Source of the DNA: Nissolia schottii
Taxonomy: Eukaryota; Streptophyta; Magnoliopsida; Fabales; Fabaceae
NCBI GenBank assembly: GCA_003254905.1
Contig: QANU01098975.1
Coordinates: 248,001-312,000 of the forward strand
Reading direction: 5' to 3'
Length of the DNA: 64,000 nucleotides
Numbering within the stretch: the stretch's first letter is position 1; each line of letters begins with the position of its first letter. Shown here piece after piece: positions 56,901 through 64,000 of the stretch. The notes beneath the pieces were generated by a model. It had not been told where the DNA came from. It saw only the letters and a list, made by a program, of their open reading frames with translations, and ran no database searches. The translations under genes and the position numbers were made by a program.

Positions 56901-59900
56901 ATGGATCAGTTCAAAGGGCAAGCTCGTCTTCCCAAATTCGCCGTTCCGAAACGCTACGACGTGAGGCTCAAGCCCGACCTCGCCGAGTGTCGTTTCGCTG
57001 GCTCCGTCGCCGTCGACCTCGACATCGTCGCGGCCACCTCCTTCATCGTTCTCAACGCCGCCGAGCTCTCCCTCCCCACCGATGCCGTCTCTTTCACGCA
57101 CCGCGATTCTTCCAAGGTTCTCTCAACTCTCAATTCTCCTTAATTCTTCTCTTCAGGAAACAAAAGGAATGGTCTACTCTTGTTCTGTTGTTGCATCCGT
57201 TACTATAGAGTAGAGTGTGTTGCTTCATGTAGAACGATTGGGTGTCCATGCAGGTTATCAAGCCATCAAGGGTTGAAATGTTTGAAGCTGATGAGATTTT
57301 GGTGTTGGAGTTCCCGGAGGCGATTCCGATTGGGCTGGGTGTCCTGGCCATTCGATTTGAAGGAACCTTGAATGATAGAATGAAAGGGTTCTACAGAAGG
57401 TATCCATTGTTACTTCAGGGTTTTCTTTTTGTTTTTATGTCTAACAATTCCTGAAGAATCCTAAAGCAAAAACATCAACTTGAATTATGCTTGAGCTGCA
57501 TTCTGATCACTGGCTTTTTTTTTTTTTTCAATCAATGTTTTCTTGGCTATTAAAAATTGTTCATTTGAAAACCCTACTGGCACCTAAAATTCTATTTTTA
57601 GAACAATTAAAATCTATAAAAGGGAGACCATTCTTTAAATCCTGATTTTTCTGTGAGATTGGATCGATCGCAACTCACAAACACTGATTACTTTTATGAT
57701 TATTTTGATATGCAGTACCTATGAGCATAATGGTGAGAAGAAGAATATGGCAGTCACACAGTTTGAACCAACTGATGCCAGGCGATGCTTTCCTTGTTGG
57801 GATGAACCTGCATGCAAGGTTTATCTGCGCCCCTCTTCCCTTCCCTTTTAAATCGACCTTTTTCTTAGCCCTCATAAGGGTAGAATATTTTATTGTTGTA
57901 ACAACAAGGTTAACTCTTCAAATAGTAAGTTTCATTTTGGTTCATGCCTTGGTTGGTTAGGCCATAAGAGGTAGGCCTGGATGGATTACTCGGATTCAAG
58001 TTGCTCTATCAAATGAGAAATACTTTGGATGTTGGGCGAACATTTCACAGGTGGTTGATCTTGCAGGCAACTTTCAAGATCACTTTGGATGTGCCTTCGG
58101 ATCTCATTGCTCTTTCTAACATGCCAATTGTGGAAGAAACAGTAGATGGAAATCTCAGAACAGTTTCATATCAGGAATCGCCAATCATGTCGACATATTT
58201 GGTTGCAGTTGTTGTTGGTTTATTTGATTATGTAGAGGATCATACTTCTGATGGTACGGCCATGTTTTTTAGTTATTGTTAGACCTGACTTTCCTGTTCT
58301 TCTTAATGAACTCTAACATCTCGACAGGGATCAAAGTTCGAGTATATTGTCAAGTTGGTAAGGCAAACCAAGGGAAATTTGCTCTAGATGTTGCTGTGAA
58401 AACTTTGGAACTATACAAAGAGTAAGTATGGAACAATTCTTTGTTTCTTAGCCAGGAAATTTTGAAGAAATGATTCTGAATTTTATTTCTTTTAATTCCG
58501 GAAGTCCATCCTGTGGGTGCAAAACATGCAACATTTTCAGTTTTTTTTTTAAAAATTTTTTTAGGGTGGAGGGTTTAGGTTTCACATACCATGTTCATAA
58601 TGGTAAGATAAGTGGATAATATATGTTAATCTTCATGTTATTCCATTTGCTTGGCAATGATTATGGGTATGCTGGCACCATTTATTATTCATTTGTCAAC
58701 TAACTGTGATAATTCAACAGTTACTTTGCCACTCCCTATTCTCTACCAAAATTGGATATGATTGCAATCCCTGATTTCGCTGCTGGAGCCATGGAGAATT
58801 ATGGTCTGGTTACATACCGGGAGACTGCTTTGCTCTATGATGAGCAGAATTCTGCTGCTTCTAACAAGCAGAGGGTAGTTAGCCTATCCATAAAGTTGCT
58901 ATAGTCTTGGTGACCAGAGTTTGTAATCTCAAATTAGGGTTAAGTGCCAACTTAGTCCTTGAAAAAATGTTTGGGTGCCCTAAGTGGTCCCTAAAAAAAT
59001 AAAGTATCAGCTATGGCCCTAAAAGTACAAGCGTAGTCCCTGAAATTTCGAAAAACATTGCCAACAAAGAGTTTGACGGGGGCAACATTTTGATATTTCA
59101 GGGACTAAGTTGACACTTTGGACCACTTAGGGCATCAAGACATTTTTCAAGGACTGAGTTGACACTTAACCCCTCAAATTAAAAGAACTTTTTTTTCTTA
59201 CTAACTGAAGGACAATTTTGTTTTTGTTTGTTTGTTTGTCTTTTGCGTGCTGTTAAGGTTGCGAATGTTGTAGCTCATGAACTGGCACACCAGTGGTTTG
59301 GTAACCTTGTTACAATGGAGTGGTGGACACATCTATGGCTGAATGAGGGGTTTGCAACATGGGTAAGTTGTGTTGCTTCATATGTCCTCATTTTGTTTCC
59401 ATTGCAGAGCCTTGTTGTTAGTTTTGTTTGTTTTCATTTTTTTTTACACTTCATAACTGATAGTCTTCTCTTTCCTTCTTTCTTATTTGGGTGTGATCAG
59501 GTTAGCTATTTAGCAAATGATAGCATGTTTCCTGAGTGGAAAATATGGTCTCAATTTCTTCAAGTAATTACCGAGGGTCTCAGGTTGGATGGGCTTGCAG
59601 AATCCCACCCAATTGAGGTATTGTATTGTTTGGTCAATCAGTTTTTGGCTGTTTAAATCTGCTGCAGATAACAGAGTTGGCTAATTTTATCTGACTTTGG
59701 AATTTTATAAATATTAATTATGCAGTGTAACTCTTGGTCGTTTATTATATGGTATCAATTTATACGCAAGTTTTTTTTGTATTGTAGTATACAAATAATA
59801 GAACTTTTTGGTAATCCTTCATTAATAAGTTAATAAGTCCTCTTATGAGTTTATTATTATATAGTTTATTGTAATGTGTAAATTCTTTTCGCAGGTGGAG

Positions 59901-62900
59901 GTAAATCATGCTCATGAGGTTGATGAAATATTTGATGCAATAAGTTATAGAAAAGGTGCATCTGTAATTAGGATGCTGCAAAGCTATCTTGGAGCCGAAC
60001 CATTTCAGGTCAGTATTTGGCTTCTTGCTAGTTCCATAAAAAGGGAACAGTTCCAGTGCCAAATTTGCATGGGATGAAATAAGAACCTACTGCGAACTGT
60101 TTGTATGTGAATATTGAATTATTTTTATTATTCCTGGCATGAGCAAAATATAGTTGGGAGGACGATAGTTTTTCCATAAATAGATCAACTTTGGTTTTAC
60201 ATTTTTAATTGGGTAGGCTGAGTATGTATGTTGTTGTGATGTATATTATAGTTAAGGTATTTTATATTGAATCACTAATTCATAGTCATAATAGGCATGT
60301 GTACTTCTATACTATAGTGCGAAGTTTCTTAAATGTATATATTTAGGATCTTTACATTAAATTACATATAAAAAAAATAGAATATGGTTGTTATATATTA
60401 CATTATTAACAGATAATATATTGCTTGTGTTTTTAACCAGAGGTCACTAGCTTCATATATAAAAAAACATGCTTGCGCAAATGCTAAAACTGAGGATCTA
60501 TGGACTGCACTTGAGGAGGGATCTGGCGAACCTGTGAATAAGTTAATGACCTCATGGACAAAGCAGATGGGATATCCTGTTGTATCTGTTAAAGTCAATG
60601 ATCAGAAATTGGAGTTTAATCAGGTTCCACTGCATCTGACTCTTTCATCAGTTCTTGTTTATGATCATTTTCAGGGAGAAAATCCATTTACATGCATTGT
60701 AAAAGCTTGTTATTTTATTGGTAGTCACGATTCTTGTCAAGTGGTGCTCAAGGAGAAGGCCATTGGATTGTTCCAATAACACTATGCTATGGCTCATATG
60801 ACCTTCAAAAGAACTTCCTATTGCAAAACAAATCCGAAACACTTGATGTTAAGGAGTTATTAGGTTCCCTGACTGCTGAGGATAAAGGGGTAAACTCTTG
60901 GGTTAAACTTAATGTGGATCAGGCTGGTTTCTACAGGGTGAAATATGATGTGGTTCTTGCAGCTAGACTGAGATATGCAGTAGAGAAACAGTTATTATCT
61001 GCAACAGACCGATACGGTAAATTAGATAATCTCTGGCAATTTATATCTGAACATACAAAAGGAAAAGACAAATAACTTGTGAGTTGTTATTTTGTCAGGC
61101 ATTTTCGATGATTTATTTGCACTTTGTATGGCTCGCCAAGAATCATTGACCTCCTTGATTAACTTGATGGGATCTTACAGGGAGGAAGTTGATTATACTG
61201 TGCTGTCTAACCTAATTTCTGTAATGTCATCTTCCAAAGCTCGCTCATTCACTCATTATGTTATTTTTTGGATCTCATTCTGATCCTTTCATTTTGCAGA
61301 AAAGTTATAAAGTTGAAACAATTGCAGCTGATGCAGTACCAGACTTAGTAGATTATTTCAAGCAATTCTTTGTTAACCTTTTCCAGTACACTGCTGAGTA
61401 AGTTTTTTCATACATAGATCCTGGGAGAATTTTGTTTCAGTTATAATAAGAATTTATAGTAATTAGAGTAGCTCTGATGCGACATTCCTATGGCATGGTA
61501 GTTGGAAAGGTATGTACTGATTGACCATGGAGTTAGTGGCGTCGGCTAGAAGTCATGTTTGTATGTGGTAATGTTGCTGGTAGTAATAGTGTGGATAGCC
61601 CAAAAGAGGTGTTAACTTGTCTGTCTGCGTCAAGATTAGCTGTTTAATTTGATTACTCCTTCCGTTCTATTTTAATTGTCCATTTTCTATTTTTTAGGGT
61701 TGTAAAATATTTGTCCATTCACAATATTTAGGTGTAATTATTTTTTTTTTCATTCATACCCCTAGATATAGTGGAGCATTTATTAGTATAGTAGATGTAA
61801 AGTGAGTAATAATTGTATTGGAAATTTTGTCAATTCAATATTATTTTATGCATTTACCAAGATGTTTTTTTATGTAGTGTTTGGTTTTGGACAGTTAAAA
61901 TGGAATGGATGGAGTAGTTTTTTAACATGTGTTTTCAAGTTTCAACTTCTGACCCTTTATTGTATTTCCTTGCAGGAGGCTTGGTTGGGAGCCTAAACCA
62001 GGAGAAAGTCATCTTGATGCAATGTTGAGGGGAGAAATTTTGACTTCTCTAGCACAGTTTGGACATAATCTGACACTGGATGAAGCAAGCAAGCGTTTTC
62101 AGGCATTTTTGGAAGACAGAAATACACCACTTCTTCCGCCTGATATAAGAAAGGTTAGCTTGCAGCATCGTTTGAATTCTGATAAATTCTAAGGATTCTT
62201 CTGTTGATGATTATTGTAAAACTGTTGGCAGGCAGCATATGTGGCAATAATGCGGCGAGCAAGCAAATCTAACCGATGGGGTTATGAATCCCTGCTGAAA
62301 ATATACGGAGAAACTGACTTAAGCCAGGAGAAAACACGCATTCTGAGTAAGGATATATCTATTATGAGCTAGCAGAAATTCATTTTTTCTCGGTCAAGGA
62401 TACTAATATCTTACATTTTTGTAGGCTCCCTTTCTTCTTCGCCTGATCCAGATCTAATTCTTGAAGTTCTTAACTTTATGCTGTCTTCTGAGGTATTTAA
62501 TTTTCAGATATTGTTTGAAGTAAGAACACATACATACAAAATTAGGCTAATTATGCTTATATTGGAGGTTGATACATTGTTATGTATGGTCAGGTTCGTA
62601 GCCAGGATGCTGTTATGGGAGTTCCTGTTAGTTATGAAGGACGAGAGGTAGCTTGGGCTTGGTTTAAGGTAAGGAGCACAACCAGTAGTCGTATGAATTG
62701 TAAAGCACATTAAATTGAAGTGAAGTCATTTATAGACGTCATATTATACTTGCATCAATTTTAGTTTCTTCCGATGTTTTGGAAATTGACCAATGTTTTA
62801 TGATTCATTTGGACTAAGCTTAACTTTTGTTGTTAATTATTATTGCTAAGTGGAAAAACAACAGCAGAATCTGATTTGTGAATTGTGAACATTTCATGTC

Positions 62901-63522
62901 TATCTTATTTGCCACGTCCTTTCCCTATTTCTTTGCTAACATTGCATGTCTATCTTAATACTTTTACATGCTCTAGCACGCCAAATTTCACTCCTTGTTA
63001 GTTCACTGATATCGCCTTGGTTTTGAAGAAAATACTGCAGAGATCAGGATATGCTCTTCATTTTCCGTTTAACATCCTTATTCCCATTCTCTGGTCATTC
63101 TCTTATAGTTCTCTAATACTTAATTGTCCAGGAAAATTTTGAAAGCATCTTTGAAAAATATGGCTCTGGATTTTTGATAACTTACTTTCTCAGAGGAGTC
63201 GTCTCACCGGTTTGTTTCATTTCCCTCTTTCCCTCTCAATATGCTTTGTTCTATCAGTGTTCTTAGAGCACTTACTAACGGAATCATTTAATTATTAATT
63301 CTCTCTCTATTTTTTTCCGGTTTCCCGTCGGTGCAGTTTGCTTCCTTTGAGAAGGCCAAGGAAGCAGAGGAATTCTTTTCTACCCATGCTAAGCCAGGAT
63401 TTGCTAGAACGTTAAAGCAGAGCCTTGAGCAGGTTAATATCAATGCAAACTGGGTTCAGAGTGTTAAGAATGAGAGTAGTCTTGCTGATGCTGTGAAAGA
63501 GTTGGCATACAGGAAATACTAG
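56901..63522 (+). CDS. APM1: Aminopeptidase M1 (puromycin-sensitive type)
   Basis: Nineteen exons: 56901-57116, 57254-57399, 57716-57818, 58067-58253, 58328-58421, 58721-58874, 59258-59362, 59501-59617, 59895-60008, 60441-60623, 60725-61016, 61099-61220, 61300-61397, 61976-62153, 62232-62346, 62425-62492, 62594-62668, 63132-63209 and 63337-63522. They join in frame to 876 residues (Arabidopsis APM1 is about 879). This is an M1 zinc metallopeptidase: GAMEN substrate motif at 271-275 and the zinc site HELAH-X18-E at 307-330. It removes N-terminal residues from peptides. In Arabidopsis APM1 binds auxin-transport inhibitors and is needed for growth and auxin-related trafficking (from memory). There is no signal peptide. 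Introns 6 and 13 each hold a MITE. It is the intact orthologue candidate for At4g33090. Confidence 0.97.
58937..59172. mobile_element. Mutator-like MITE in APM1 intron 6
   Basis: 236 bases with long terminal inverted repeats (GGGTTAAGTGCCAACTTAGT on the left; reversed right end GGGTTAAGTGTCAACTCAGT). It is flanked by a perfect 9-base direct repeat CTCAAATTA (58928-58936 and 59173-59181). A 9-base duplication with long inverted ends beginning G is the mark of Mutator-like elements. Confidence 0.9.
61656..61914. mobile_element. Stowaway-like MITE in APM1 intron 13
   Basis: 259 bases. The left end is CTCCTTCCGTTCTATTTTAA; the right end reversed is CTCCATCCATTCCATTTTAA. TA flanks both ends (61654-61655 and 61915-61916). 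These are the features of Stowaway/Mariner MITEs. Confidence 0.85.
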
Positions 63523-64000
63523 GATGTGCTTCCTCCTCTTGTTTAGTGCTTTCTCTCTGTGAAATGGTTGTGGTGGTAATTGTGACTTTCTTAGTCTTTT
63601 GATGAAACTGCGTTATTGCTGAGCATGGAGGTTGAGCATCTGCTTATCTAGTGGTATAAATGTTGAAAGTGATTCTATACTAAAATCTTTTATTTACGTT
63701 CGATCAAAGTTATTTAGTGCATGAGATTAAATCAATGGCACAACTAGTGTTTTTGTTTTTCAAATTTTATGGTGATCTCCAAACTGCAGCTCCTGCATCC
63801 CGACTTATGTCCTCTTGAAACATTTGTAAATAATTTTTAATCCTTAGTTAAAAGATGTTAGACGAAAAGAAAAATATTTAAAACGTAGGAATGCTTAATA
63901 CTCCATGTTTGATGATTAAAAAAAACAATTGGGAATATTTTACAGATATGTAGCTTTTATCCGATAAAAAGAAGTTGAATTTAACGACAACCTTTGCCTC
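63523..64000. other. 3' flank of APM1
   Basis: The 3' untranslated region presumably begins at 63523. No further gene, RNA or repeat is seen before the window ends. Confidence 0.6.

Noticed and set aside
62232-62240. Alternative acceptor for APM1 exon 15 one GCAG later
   Set aside because: The later site would remove residues and break the frame match to the family (AAYVAIMRR).
1-64000. CRISPR arrays, bacterial operons, phage or secretion systems
   Set aside because: The window is plant nuclear DNA with introns and plant retroelements; the tandem repeats present lack spacer structure.

Overview
The window is plant nuclear DNA: AT-rich, with multi-exon genes using GT-AG introns, microsatellites, and nested copia, LINE and MITE elements. 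The two class II small heat-shock proteins closely resemble legume proteins as I remember them, so a legume (perhaps a phaseoloid) is my best guess. That is inference from recall, not a database result. There is one 930-base assembly gap (25688-26617) and two single N positions (13098, 45757).

Layout. 1-4.0 kb holds no gene I can support, only repeats. 4.0-8.6 kb has two tandem cytosolic class II small heat-shock protein genes, each behind heat-shock elements and a TATA box. 9.0-12.9 kb (minus strand) is a 13-exon rRNA cytosine-C5 methyltransferase of the NSUN5 type, for which I could build a complete in-frame model of 513 residues. 15.8-18.0 kb is a three-exon WRKY gene of the WRKYGKK subtype. 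18-38 kb is almost all mobile DNA: a minus-strand copia element with recognisable LTRs, PBS and PPT; an LTR-type insertion that contains the assembly gap; MITEs; a fragment of an Ulp1-type transposon-borne gene; and a LINE that has lost its reverse transcriptase.

38-64 kb is a gene block with the same neighbours as Arabidopsis At4g33120/At4g33110 - At4g33100 - At4g33090 (from memory). It has three tandem copies of a coclaurine N-methyltransferase-like gene. Copy A is full length but has a GTG at the usual start and Ala at a likely catalytic Glu. Copy B is a deleted pseudogene with a copia element inserted just upstream. Copy C is intact. Next comes a small twin-CX9C protein gene (MDM35/TRIAP1 type, minus strand), and head-to-head with it the 19-exon aminopeptidase M1 gene APM1 (876 residues). 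All exon joins of copies A and C, NSUN5, WRKY, the twin-CX9C gene and APM1 keep frame.

I did not find a clearly new biological system. The most informative observations are the degenerating methyltransferase copies inside a conserved gene block, the compact shared promoter between the twin-CX9C gene and APM1, the datable MITE insertions with target-site duplications, and several nested transposon structures and assembly artefacts.
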